Source: Planctomycetaceae bacterium
GTDB lineage: Bacteria > Planctomycetota > Planctomycetia > Planctomycetales > Planctomycetaceae
Direction of reading: 5' to 3'
Length of the DNA: 13,000 nt
Assembly: GCA_027000105.1 (NCBI GenBank)
Contig: JALTOP010000359.1
Span: forward strand, 1-13,000
Shown: piece after piece, positions 6,364 through 13,000 of the stretch
How positions within the stretch are numbered: the stretch's first letter is position 1
Layout: each line of letters opens with the position of its first letter
Position numbers and translations under genes: made by a program
Notes under the pieces: model-generated
Told to the model about the DNA's origin: nothing
Database searches by the model: none
The model's input: only the letters and a program-made list of their open reading frames with translations

Positions 6364-7734
6364 ATGGAAACCGAAAAAAATCAGACTGAGCAACCTGAAG
6401 GCGCGGCCCAACCTGAAGAGAAGGCCGGCGAAAAGAAAACGCCCAGAGAGAAGGTGCGCACCTTTCCGACATCACCGGGTGTCTACCTGATGAAAGATAG
6501 CGAAGACCGCGTAATTTACGTCGGGAAAGCGGTGAACTTGAGGTCTCGGGCGTCCAGCTACTTTCTGGCAGCGGCTGCAACGGAACGACGCACGGCAGAA
6601 CTTGTCCGAGCGATTGCGGATATCGATTATCTGACAACCGACAACGAAGTCGATGCCCTGCTGCTTGAAGCGAGGTTGATCAAGGATATTCAGCCACGTT
6701 TCAACACCGACCTGAAAGATGACAAGACTTTTCCCTATCTGGAAATACACATTCGCGACGATTTTCCACTGGTTGAATTCACGCGAACTCCCCAGGCAAA
6801 AGGGACAAAGCTGTACGGCCCATTTACAAACGCAGGCCAACTCCGCGAAACCATCTCGGTTCTGCAGAAAATATTCAAATTCAGAACGTGCTCACTGGAT
6901 ATCGACGAAAACGACGAACGCTGGAAATGGTACCGTCCCTGCCTGCTGGCGAGCATCAACCAGTGCAGCGCTCCGTGCAATTTGAGGATCAGCAAGGAAG
7001 CGTACAAAAAGGATATCCAACGCCTGCGTCTGTTTCTGGAAGGACACCGGACAAAACTGTTCCGTGAACTGAAACAGGAGATGGAAAAGGCATCCAAAGA
7101 ACTGCAATTCGAACGGGCAGCGGCGATTCGGGATCAGCTTCGGGCACTTGAATCGATTGAACTGCGGGGAGAACTCGACACGCACCAACAGCCGGAAGCA
7201 TTTTATATCGACCCCAAAAAAGGGATGCACGGCTTGAAAAAAATCTTCAATCTGCCCGAACTTCCCCGCAGGATCGAGGGGATGGATATTGCCCATCTAC
7301 AGGGGGGCGAAACGGTTGCTTCTGTGGTGCAATTCATCGATGGTCTCCCGTTCAAGCACGGTTACAGACGCTACAAAATTCGTACCGTCGAAGGAGTGGA
7401 CGATTTCGCGTCGATGCGGGAAGTCGTTTCCCGCCGGCTGAGATCTCTGAAGAAACATGGGGATTCGTTTCCGGACATTCTGCTGATCGATGGGGGGAAA
7501 GGCCAATTGAACGCGGCTCTGGAAGCGATGCGGGCCATCGATGTCGAACCGCCCATGACGATCTCGCTTGCCAAACGCGAAGAGGAAATCTACCTTCCCG
7601 GCGAGGCGGAACCGAAAAAACTTTCCCGGCACTCCTATGCACTGCGGCTTCTCCAATACGTTCGGGATGAGTCGCACCGCTTCGCCCAGCACTATCATCA
7701 CATTTTACGAAACAAAGCAACCTTTGATGGATAA
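6364..7734 (+). CDS. uvrC: Compact UvrC-type excinuclease subunit
   Basis: This is the nuclease subunit of nucleotide excision repair, which with UvrA and UvrB makes the cuts 3' and 5' of a DNA lesion. The GIY-YIG domain spans about 33-115: GVYLM at 39-43, IYVGKA at 51-56, the Arg in NLRSR, and E102 in LEARLIKDIQPRFN. Four cysteines (C176, C193, C201, C205) match the UvrC iron-sulfur ligands. A UVR (UvrB-binding) segment lies at about 233-262. The RNase H-like endonuclease has D308 (GMDIAH), D376 (LLIDGGKGQLNAA) and H438 (RDESHRF). At 456 residues it is about 150 shorter than the usual 600. Roughly 90-100 residues between the UVR and RNase H parts are missing, and so is the C-terminal (HhH)2 DNA-binding domain. 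All catalytic residues are present, so it is probably a working short form rather than a fragment. It overlaps the next gene by 8 bp. Confidence 0.9.
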   Translation: METEKNQTEQPEGAAQPEEKAGEKKTPREKVRTFPTSPGVYLMKDSEDRVIYVGKAVNLRSRASSYFLAAAATERRTAELVRAIADIDYLTTDNEVDALLLEARLIKDIQPRFNTDLKDDKTFPYLEIHIRDDFPLVEFTRTPQAKGTKLYGPFTNAGQLRETISVLQKIFKFRTCSLDIDENDERWKWYRPCLLASINQCSAPCNLRISKEAYKKDIQRLRLFLEGHRTKLFRELKQEMEKASKELQFERAAAIRDQLRALESIELRGELDTHQQPEAFYIDPKKGMHGLKKIFNLPELPRRIEGMDIAHLQGGETVASVVQFIDGLPFKHGYRRYKIRTVEGVDDFASMREVVSRRLRSLKKHGDSFPDILLIDGGKGQLNAALEAMRAIDVEPPMTISLAKREEEIYLPGEAEPKKLSRHSYALRLLQYVRDESHRFAQHYHHILRNKATFDG

Positions 7735-7987
7735 CAGTTCGAAACAGCCCGAGTTCGATCCACATGCGAGGGAGTTTTCTTCGCGAGACTGGACGATTAT
7801 GGCCTACTTCGCCGGTTTGGGCATTGTTCCGCTAATCGTCATTCTGATCGTAATTTATTTTCTGTTTGCCAGAAACCCGAACTTCGAAAACTTTGCTCCC
7901 GCTCCCAAATCAGAACCGCATCAGGAATCGGGTTCTCAAACATCGCAATCCCTATTATGGCATCTCCCGAAAAAGACCGGTGCATGA
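7727..7987 (+). CDS. Small single-span membrane protein, unknown function
   Basis: An 86-residue protein I do not recognise. It has a charged N-terminus (1-23), one strong membrane segment at about 25-48 (MAYFAGLGIVPLIVILIVIY) and a short polar, Pro/Ser/Gln-rich C-terminal tail. Its ATG lies inside the last codons of uvrC (8-bp overlap), and its TGA overlaps the ATG of the glycosyltransferase (ATGA, 7984-7987). That packing is the main reason to call it real. The hydrophobic run rules out a simple shadow reading, because most of the frame lies beyond the end of uvrC. No ribosome site is visible. A role with the adjacent membrane glycosyltransferase is plausible but is inferred only from position. 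Confidence 0.7.
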   Translation: MDNSSKQPEFDPHAREFSSRDWTIMAYFAGLGIVPLIVILIVIYFLFARNPNFENFAPAPKSEPHQESGSQTSQSLLWHLPKKTGA

Positions 7988-9777
7988 GAAGTCGACTCCT
8001 GCCGGTTTCCATAGCTGGAATCATTATCTGTTCGCTCGGCTGGACGTGGATCAGTTTCAGCTTCGATCCCTTTCGTGAAACGGGCGCGCTGGCCAGCACA
8101 TCCCGCCCTTTTGCCCTGTTCTTTTCGCTGGCCGTTTTGGGATCTGTCGCCTATTTCATTGCAATCTGGCAGGCAATCGTTCACCCGCACACTTTTCGAC
8201 TCAAGGAAATTATTGGCGTCGCCGTGCTGTGCCGCCTGTTGCTGATTCCGAGTATCCCTATTCAGGAAATCGACCTTTATCGCTACCTCTGGGATGGATA
8301 TGTCATCAATCAGGGAGTCAACCCCTACCGCTACACTCCCGAGCAAATAAAACAGGCCCTCGCAGCGAGTGCATCCCCAAACCGTCCCGATGCTCCTCCC
8401 CTGCCGGACGAACTTTCCCATCGTGACCACACCAAACCCGCTTCCGTCAATCCGGAAATTGTCTCACTGGTCTCCCTGTGCCAGACGCAACCGGAAGTTC
8501 ACCGCATTCTCGACAGTGTTCATTTTTCCGAATTGCCCACGGTCTATCCTCCGGTCAGCGAAGCGGTTTTCGCTCTCTCGGTTTTCACAACACCACGCGA
8601 TACATCACGCTATGTTCGACTCGTTGTGTTGAAGACCTGGTTAATGCTGTTCGATCTGTTGACTCTTGGAGGGATCGTTGTCCTGCTGAAACAGCTCTCC
8701 ATTCCCGGAAGCTGGGCCGTCGTCTATGGCTGGTCTCCTCTGGTTTTGAAAGAATACGCAAACTCCGGACACCTCGATACGATCACGGTCGCCTTCAGTC
8801 TCTGGAGCGTGATTCTGCTGATCCGAACCGTTGAGCTGACTGATTCCCGTGTGAACGATCATCCTCGCAAAAAGGCGATTCTCCCGCTGCTTTGCAGTGC
8901 GGTTCTTTTTGCATGCAGCATCGCGGGCAAGCTCTACCCCCTTGTTCTGACTCCTGTGCTTCTGGTTTTTCTTCTGAGACGTCTGGGAACCCGATTGACC
9001 GGAACCTGGCTTGTCACTTCCGTCCTGGCGTCTTTCCTGTTCCTCTCGCCATGGATATTTGCCGATCTCGGCCAATCTGCTCCGGGCACCCAAACATCAC
9101 AACAGACCGAAGCGACAGCCGGACTGAAAGCCTTTATGACACGCTGGCAGATCAACGACTGGATTTTCTCTGTCATCAATGAAAATATTCTGCCCGATTC
9201 CCAAAGGAGATCGCCCACTCCCTGGTTTGTGTTTGTTCCCGACAACTGGAGGGAAGCAATTGCCCACTCCATTCAACAAGAACAACAGGAACAGGAACAA
9301 CAGGAACAGCAACAACAGGAACAGCGGAAACAAAACCATGCAACGACACGCCTCCTCCCCGAAATCAGTTCTTTCCTGATTGCACGGGCGATTACCCTGG
9401 CGATCTGGGGGGGCATCACGGTTTATCTGCTCATTGTGCTTTGGCGTGAGCCGACCGCCCGGTCTTTGGTGCATCAATCATTTTTGGTGCTGGCCTGGTT
9501 CTGGCTTCTCGCACCAACACAAAACCCGTGGTATTGGACCTGGGCGATTCCGTTTCTGCTTCCGAGTCATCGAATCGCCTGGTTGGGAATTTCATCCGTT
9601 CTGTTCGCCTATTACGTCCGTTTTCCTCTGCTCTATTTTGAAACCAACGGCGTGGTGCCGGGCACGGCAATGTCCGGCTGGACACTGTTCAGCGATGTCG
9701 TTGTCTGGTTGGAATTTGCACCACTTATGCTTTGGATTCTGTTCTACAAAAAACAGGGAGAACCGAACTGCGACTGA
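7984..9777 (+). CDS. GT-C fold membrane glycosyltransferase (GT87/DUF2029-like)
   Basis: An integral membrane protein of 597 residues with about ten hydrophobic spans (for example 7-25, 42-64, 75-93, 215-236, 301-336, 342-361, 463-486, 497-512, 530-550, 568-587). It resembles polyprenyl-phosphate-sugar-dependent mannosyltransferases. The first periplasmic loop has EIDLYRYLWDG (95-105) with a catalytic-type acid, then GVNPYRYTP (111-119) and TVYPPVSE (187-194). NSGHLD (260-265) and NPWYWTW (514-520) are also family-like. It probably transfers a sugar from a lipid carrier to a glycan or lipid outside the cytoplasm. An ATG at 7957 would add nine residues. I prefer 7984 because it overlaps the upstream stop (ATGA). 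A Gln/Glu-only tract at 431-446 interrupts a loop. Donor and acceptor are unknown. Confidence 0.85.
   Translation: MRSRLLPVSIAGIIICSLGWTWISFSFDPFRETGALASTSRPFALFFSLAVLGSVAYFIAIWQAIVHPHTFRLKEIIGVAVLCRLLLIPSIPIQEIDLYRYLWDGYVINQGVNPYRYTPEQIKQALAASASPNRPDAPPLPDELSHRDHTKPASVNPEIVSLVSLCQTQPEVHRILDSVHFSELPTVYPPVSEAVFALSVFTTPRDTSRYVRLVVLKTWLMLFDLLTLGGIVVLLKQLSIPGSWAVVYGWSPLVLKEYANSGHLDTITVAFSLWSVILLIRTVELTDSRVNDHPRKKAILPLLCSAVLFACSIAGKLYPLVLTPVLLVFLLRRLGTRLTGTWLVTSVLASFLFLSPWIFADLGQSAPGTQTSQQTEATAGLKAFMTRWQINDWIFSVINENILPDSQRRSPTPWFVFVPDNWREAIAHSIQQEQQEQEQQEQQQQEQRKQNHATTRLLPEISSFLIARAITLAIWGGITVYLLIVLWREPTARSLVHQSFLVLAWFWLLAPTQNPWYWTWAIPFLLPSHRIAWLGISSVLFAYYVRFPLLYFETNGVVPGTAMSGWTLFSDVVVWLEFAPLMLWILFYKKQGEPNCD
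9274..9324 (+). repeat. CAA/CAG/GAA low-complexity tract coding for poly-Gln/Glu
   Basis: About 50 bp built almost only of CAA, CAG and GAA codons (units such as CAACAGGAACAG), giving a Q/E-rich stretch at residues 431-447 of the glycosyltransferase. It lies in a loop between membrane spans, so length changes would be tolerated. It looks like repeat expansion. Confidence 0.8.
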
Positions 9778-10021
9778 CAGCCTGTTGAAGTTGTCGCCCG
9801 TCCGAAATTCACTATCGGTTGGAATAGCATCGAATCCTATCAGAAGAACCACGGTTCCCGGGTAGATTTTTTGCGAACCTCGCAAGAACTTCGCGCGTCC
9901 CCCCATCCAAAGCCAATCAGCTATTCGGTGCGAGCATGAAGTCCTCATCAATTCCATCAAGAGGCTCGAATTCTCACTGGCTCTGAAAGACGGGCTTTCA
10001 TAGGATGAATCGATCGACATT

Positions 10022-10061
10022 ATTGAACAGATTCGGAACAGATTGAACAGATTCGGAACAG
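10022..10061 (+). repeat. Perfect 20-bp tandem repeat before rtcB
   Basis: ATTGAACAGATTCGGAACAG occurs twice in a row (10022-10041 and 10042-10061). Each copy is itself built of two related halves sharing GAACAG. A degraded trace, CAGATTGAAG, follows at 10068-10077. The array ends 65 bp before the rtcB start, a position suited to an activator or operator site. Confidence 0.85.
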
Positions 10062-10111
10062 AGTTGCCAGATTGAAGCTGGTCATTTCTGATTTAATCCG
10101 AAGCGGCTTTC

Positions 10112-10119
10112 AAGGGAGG
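10112..10119 (+). promoter_or_regulatory. Strong Shine-Dalgarno sequence of rtcB
   Basis: AAGGGAGG ends 7 nt before the ATG at 10127. It is much stronger than any other ribosome site in the window and fixes the start of rtcB. Confidence 0.85.
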
Positions 10120-10126
10120 CCAATAA

Positions 10127-11527
10127 ATGAACAGTCGAAAGTTGGCAAAGTTGGGCGTACCATCTCACCTCATAAACGACGCGATCCAGGCCGTTCAGTC
10201 TGTCGCCAGGTACAACCGAACCGTGGCAAAGGAATTGCGAATCGACATTCAAGATGCAGTTACCCGCGTGATCAAGTTTCCCGAACAGATGACGGGAGAT
10301 ACCCACTTCAGCGATTTCGCCCGAGCTATCATCGAGGATCGACAATTCGTTCGGCCAGATCCGATCGATTACAAAACATGGGGCGACGATATCGACCAGG
10401 GCAGTCATGACCAAATGGCTCAGGCCTGCTCGCTGCCGATGGCTGCGGGGGCGGCTCTGATGCCGGACGCCCATATCGGCTACGGGTTACCCATTGGAGG
10501 TGTCTTGGCTCTGGATAATGCCGTTGTTCCCTACGCGGTCGGCGTGGATATTGCCTGTCGAATGAAGATGACAGTCTACCCAATGACCAGCCACGACATG
10601 TCGAAGCAGCGAAATCTGCTTGTTGAATCCCTGGAACGGGGAACAGTCTTCGGTGTCGGCAAGGAGCAGAAGAAACGGCAGGACCATGAAGTCATGGATA
10701 AAGATTGGTCGATCACCCGCATCACCCGAGAAAGGAAAGACCGGGCGCACAAGCAGTTGGGAACCAGTGGATCGGGCAATCACTTTGTCGAGTGGGGCAT
10801 GCTCTACCTCGATGAAGATGATGCCGAACTTGGCCTGTCGGCTGGCGAGTACGTAGCCCTGCTGAGTCATAGCGGAAGTCGTGGCGCAGGCTCGGCGGTC
10901 TGTAGCGTCTACAGCGACAGGGCTCGTGCAAAGTTGCCGAAGAAGTACAGTGACCTTGCACGACTGGCCTGGCTCGATATGGATAGTGAGGACGGTCAGG
11001 AATACTGGGCAGCGATGAATCTGATGGGTGACTACGCTGCTGCCAACCACGATGTCATTCATCGCCGAGTCGCAAAACTGGTCGGCGAAAAGCCGATCGC
11101 GATGGTGGAGAACCATCACAACTTTGCCTGGTTGGAGGAGCATGCAGGCAGGAAGGTTTACGTCCATCGCAAAGGCGCCACTCCTGCAGGCAAGGGTGTT
11201 TTAGGGGTGATCCCCGGTTCGATGGGTGATCCTGCTTACGTGGTTCGTGGTAAGGGGAACGCCGATTCACTCTGCTCCGCTTCTCACGGTGCAGGGCGAC
11301 GGATGAGCCGCAAGAAAGGAAAGGAAACGTTCAACTTCCAGGCGATTCGTCGTGATCTGGCTAAAAAAGGGATCGAGGTTTTGAGTGCGGGAGCGGATGA
11401 GGTTCCCGGCGTCTACAAAAACATCAACGAAGTCATGGCTCAACAGACCGACCTGGTTGAAAAAGTGGCCCGATTCGAGCCACGCATCGTCAAGATGTGT
11501 GGTGATGGTTCAAAGGCAGAAGATTAG
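10127..11527 (+). CDS. rtcB: RtcB RNA ligase (3'-phosphate/5'-OH)
   Basis: A GTP- and Mn-dependent RNA ligase of 466 residues that joins 2',3'-cyclic phosphate or 3'-phosphate ends to 5'-OH ends in RNA repair; it is cytosolic. Metal-site residues are visible: D141 and C144 (GVDIACRM), N218 and H219 (LGTSGSGNHFVE), H248 (LSHSGSRGAG) and H331 (NHHNFAW). H387 in SASHGAGR is the histidine that carries GMP. Other family blocks are MPDAHIGYGLPIGGV (112-126), HRKGATPA (347-354), GVIPGSMGDPAYVVRG (360-375) and DEVPGVYKNINEVM (424-437). It is longer than the E. coli enzyme (408), mainly because of a roughly 60-residue N-terminal region. GVDIACRM departs from the more usual GVDIGCGM. No archease, RtcA or RtcR gene is adjacent. 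The gene stands alone between the glycosyltransferase and a convergent lipoprotein gene. Confidence 0.93.
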   Translation: MNSRKLAKLGVPSHLINDAIQAVQSVARYNRTVAKELRIDIQDAVTRVIKFPEQMTGDTHFSDFARAIIEDRQFVRPDPIDYKTWGDDIDQGSHDQMAQACSLPMAAGAALMPDAHIGYGLPIGGVLALDNAVVPYAVGVDIACRMKMTVYPMTSHDMSKQRNLLVESLERGTVFGVGKEQKKRQDHEVMDKDWSITRITRERKDRAHKQLGTSGSGNHFVEWGMLYLDEDDAELGLSAGEYVALLSHSGSRGAGSAVCSVYSDRARAKLPKKYSDLARLAWLDMDSEDGQEYWAAMNLMGDYAAANHDVIHRRVAKLVGEKPIAMVENHHNFAWLEEHAGRKVYVHRKGATPAGKGVLGVIPGSMGDPAYVVRGKGNADSLCSASHGAGRRMSRKKGKETFNFQAIRRDLAKKGIEVLSAGADEVPGVYKNINEVMAQQTDLVEKVARFEPRIVKMCGDGSKAED

Positions 11528-11619
11528 ACGCCGACTTCACCCGACTGATCGGACCAACGCCGCACCGGCACCAACTCGCGGCCAAAACCGTATCAGTCGA
11601 GTTTCTGTATCCCCGGTGG

Positions 11620-11647
11620 AGTAGGGCAGGCAAGAGCGTGCCCTACT
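11620..11647. repeat. Hairpin between convergent genes, 9-bp stem
   Basis: AGTAGGGCA (11620-11628) and TGCCCTACT (11639-11647) are perfect complements around a 10-nt loop. It lies between the rtcB stop (11527) and the lipoprotein stop (11649), almost touching the latter. No T run follows on either strand, so it may be a weak two-way terminator or a member of an interspersed repeat family. Confidence 0.65.
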
Positions 11648-11648
11648 G

Positions 11649-12233
11649 TTACTGTTGCTCTGGTTCTCGAACCTTGTATTCGCCGTTGGCCAGCATTTCC
11701 TTGATGGTGTAGTAAACACCCCGAACGAAATCGTATTCCTTGTCCTCGATGCGTTTGAGCACCGTGGAAAATGGGAAGCTCATGAGTTCGACTTCGGTAC
11801 TGCGGACAGCATAGTCCGTTCCGTATTCGTCGGTTACGGTCACCCATTCCATATCGAAATCGGCGACACATTTATTGCCGAGGTATCCACCGAAAATTTC
11901 GATTACTTTCTGCTCATCGTATTGTGGTGATTGATCTTGCTGCCATGCACGGAACGCAGCGTCGTAATCCTTGAGTGTCGGTGCCGTGACGGATGGAAGG
12001 TACGTTGATATGAATTGCGGTCCGTCACCACCGAGGGATTGAAGCCAAGCAAGTTCGTCGCCGGCAACAACAGTGACTGTCTGCGGGACTGGTGTAACGC
12101 TCTTGTTGTGAGCGATCACTTCGCCATCTGGCGTGTCGATTTTGACCTCGCGAGGTTCATCAACCACGGGATTGCATCCGATGATGGGGATTAGATTCAA
12201 TAATGAATGCCAGAAACGCCATGACAAGGGCAC
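11649..12233 (-). CDS. Probable lipoprotein with DUF3806-like C-terminal domain
   Basis: A 194-residue protein. Residues 1-20 look like a lipoprotein signal peptide: R6, a hydrophobic core LLNLIPIIG at 11-19 and the lipobox cysteine C20. A Pro-rich and acidic linker follows. Residues about 112-183 resemble DUF3806 (GGYLGNKCVADFDMEW, DEYGTDYAVRS, FPFSTVLKRIED), a small domain of unknown function. The start is a GTG with GGAG (12246-12243) nine bases upstream. An ATG at 12240 in another frame gives a good hydrophobic start but runs into a stop after about 26 codons. The mature protein is probably membrane-anchored and outward-facing. It converges on rtcB; no functional link is evident. Confidence 0.75.
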   Translation of the reverse strand: MPLSWRFWHSLLNLIPIIGCNPVVDEPREVKIDTPDGEVIAHNKSVTPVPQTVTVVAGDELAWLQSLGGDGPQFISTYLPSVTAPTLKDYDAAFRAWQQDQSPQYDEQKVIEIFGGYLGNKCVADFDMEWVTVTDEYGTDYAVRSTEVELMSFPFSTVLKRIEDKEYDFVRGVYYTIKEMLANGEYKVREPEQQ

Positions 12234-12633
12234 ACAGCATTGCTCCGCACGAAGAACTTGTATTAGACTGAGTTCACTCTACACAACCCGTTCGACTCGG
12301 AGCCCGGTTCATTCTGTTTAACCAGGGAGGATTTGTCAAGGAAATGGAGGGGAAGTTGTGAAAGGGGCATAACGCTACTTGCGCATTGGGCTTGTTTTTG
12401 TAGAACGGGCGGGTAGAAATGAGAGGATTATTTGACGTAACTCTAATCAATCACGGGGGCAAGTTGTCCCTACCCGGCTTTTTCGATGGGCGTTGGGGTG
12501 AGTGCCGCATTGTATGTTGGTTGCGATGGGTGGAGGCAACCCGGCAGCATGCCATCCCAGCCATAAGCGACCAGGCCAAGGAAATATACACAATTCACCG
12601 TCGAGTGGTATTGATACATTCGCCAACAATGCG
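12234..12633. other. Non-coding stretch between lipoprotein gene and IS66 remnant
   Basis: About 400 bp with no credible gene. Short open frames exist on both strands (12419-12637 plus, 12447-12629 minus), but their products are Cys/His/Trp/Pro-rich, have no recognisable motifs and lack plausible ribosome sites. The lipoprotein promoter should lie near 12250-12330 on the minus strand; a TCTAAT there could be a -10 but has no good -35 partner. No RNA gene was recognised. Confidence 0.5.
12243..12246 (-). promoter_or_regulatory. Ribosome site deciding the GTG start of the lipoprotein
   Basis: GGAG on the minus strand lies 9 nt before the GTG at 12233-12231. It is only 2 nt from the out-of-frame ATG at 12240, too close to serve that start. 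This supports GTG at 12233. Confidence 0.5.
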
Positions 12634-12648
12634 GTAACCGTTCACACC
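12634..12648. repeat. Probable terminal inverted repeat end of the IS66-family element
   Basis: On the plus strand, GTAACCGTTCACACC begins at 12634. IS66 ends typically start with GTAA, and the transposase stop (12642-12644) falls inside this sequence, as is common for IS66. The other end is outside the window, so neither the matching repeat nor the 8-bp target duplication can be checked. The adjacent host 8-mer would be ACAATGCG (12626-12633). Confidence 0.5.
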
Positions 12649-13000
12649 CCGGGGAGGAGTGACGGGGGTGGTTGGTTGGCGAAGGTTTTCGTCAGGGAAT
12701 CCGTCAGATACTCGAAGACATTGCGTTTTTGCTGTCGGCAGGTTTCAATGATCGTCAACATCGTCTCCACAAAACGACTTCCCTTTTCGCTTTGCGTGCC
12801 GAATGACAGTTTTCGCCAAATGACCGCATGACGCAGCGCCCGTACGCTCGCATTGTTGGTCGGCTCGTCATCGTGACCACTCAACCGGCAACCACATCGC
12901 CGACAGGATTCGGGGATGCAAGGCACGATGGCATCGATCTGTTCGATCGGCACCAGTTCTCGCTGATGCTTTTTGTGACCTTTTTGCCCGCCCTGTTTTC
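12642..13000 (-). pseudogene. IS66-family transposase (TnpC) with internal deletion, continues past window edge
   Basis: The open frame runs in from the right edge. It reads GGQKGHKKHQRELVP, then the zinc-finger part ESCRRCGCRLSG, both typical of the N-terminal third of IS66 transposases. Seven residues later it is already in the C-terminal block: TNNASVRALRHAVIWRK, FGTQSEKGSRF, ETMLTIIETCRQQKRN, and PPPSLLPGV at the end. The DDE catalytic core between them, some 250-300 residues in a full protein of about 500, is absent without loss of frame. The conserved Glu of TNNxxERALR is Val here (codon GTA, one base from GAA). The element therefore cannot code for an active transposase by itself. The frame is clean otherwise, so the deletion is either recent or kept in frame by chance. 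Confidence 0.85.

Larger units (their letters stand above)
9778..10126. other. Intergenic region upstream of rtcB
   Basis: This 349-bp stretch has no credible gene of its own. It contains a short perfect hairpin (TTGCGA-ACC-TCGCAA, 9871-9885) with no T run after it on either strand, a 20-bp tandem repeat (10022-10061), and the strong rtcB ribosome site. I looked for a sigma-54 type promoter (TGGCA-N-TTGC), because rtcB in E. coli is under RtcR and sigma-54, and saw none. No clear sigma-70 pair was found either. Confidence 0.5.

Noticed and set aside
7957..7983. Upstream ATG for the glycosyltransferase
   Set aside because: The ATG at 7984 overlaps the previous stop as ATGA; the nine extra residues are polar and add nothing family-like.
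9871..9885. Hairpin TTGCGA-ACC-TCGCAA as a terminator of the glycosyltransferase operon
   Set aside because: The T run is upstream of the hairpin on the plus strand and becomes an A run on the minus strand, so it does not fit an intrinsic terminator in either direction.
9592..10020. 142-codon minus-strand open frame reaching into the spacer after the glycosyltransferase
   Set aside because: About half is antisense to the glycosyltransferase and the remainder has no known motif. It might reflect a dispersed repeat, but this cannot be judged without a genome search.
10487..11167. 226-codon open frame on the minus strand
   Set aside because: It lies inside rtcB, whose motifs are unmistakable; no independent motif or ribosome site is seen.
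12419..12637. Short open frames on both strands before the IS66 remnant
   Set aside because: They have no motifs or ribosome sites, and the two strands are open over the same stretch, which suggests chance.
1..13000. CRISPR arrays, tRNA or rRNA genes, phage or toxin-antitoxin genes
   Set aside because: No spaced direct-repeat array, cloverleaf, rRNA-like sequence or recognisable defence or toxin module was seen on either strand.

Overview
The window looks like chromosomal DNA from a planctomycete-type bacterium. This rests on a secreted PQQ-type beta-propeller protein whose mature part begins with the WPQFRGPGGQG motif, mostly weak or absent Shine-Dalgarno sequences, and an IS66 remnant of a type I associate with this phylum. 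The assignment is made from sequence character and family knowledge only; no database search was possible.

Left third, all minus strand (positions 5109 down to 1). A PQQ-like propeller protein (5109-3778) lies upstream of a tight three-gene operon: a fused SIS sugar-phosphate isomerase/HAD phosphatase (3503-2067), a conserved protein that may have a deoxyhypusine-synthase-like fold (2070-958), and a PfkB/HldE-type sugar kinase (961-77). Both junctions are ATGA overlaps. Isomerase, phosphatase and kinase are the same activities used to make an activated heptose, so the operon probably makes or activates a phosphosugar for surface glycans. The embedded third protein is unexplained in such a pathway. 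The kinase frame is cut by an in-frame TAG, and recognisable kinase sequence continues past it to the window edge.

Middle, plus strand (5524-9777). A DUF374-type acyltransferase is followed by a compact UvrC that lacks both the linker between its UVR and RNase H-like domains and the C-terminal HhH domain. Next come a single-span 86-residue membrane protein and a multi-span GT-C/GT87-like glycosyltransferase; these last three genes overlap one another. The divergent spacer 5110-5523 holds repeated GTAAC motifs and an 11-bp inverted repeat. A 17-bp tandem duplication lies just before uvrC.

Right third. An RtcB RNA ligase gene (10127-11527, plus) has a strong Shine-Dalgarno sequence and a perfect 20-bp tandem repeat upstream. 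It converges on a minus-strand DUF3806-like lipoprotein gene (12233-11649), with a 9-bp-stem hairpin between the stop codons. After about 400 bp without a credible gene, the window ends in an IS66 transposase remnant. Its zinc-finger region is joined directly to its C-terminus with the catalytic core missing, and the conserved Glu of the C-terminal motif is changed to Val.

The best candidate for something undescribed is the SIS-HAD / DHS-like / PfkB operon. The compact UvrC is the second.
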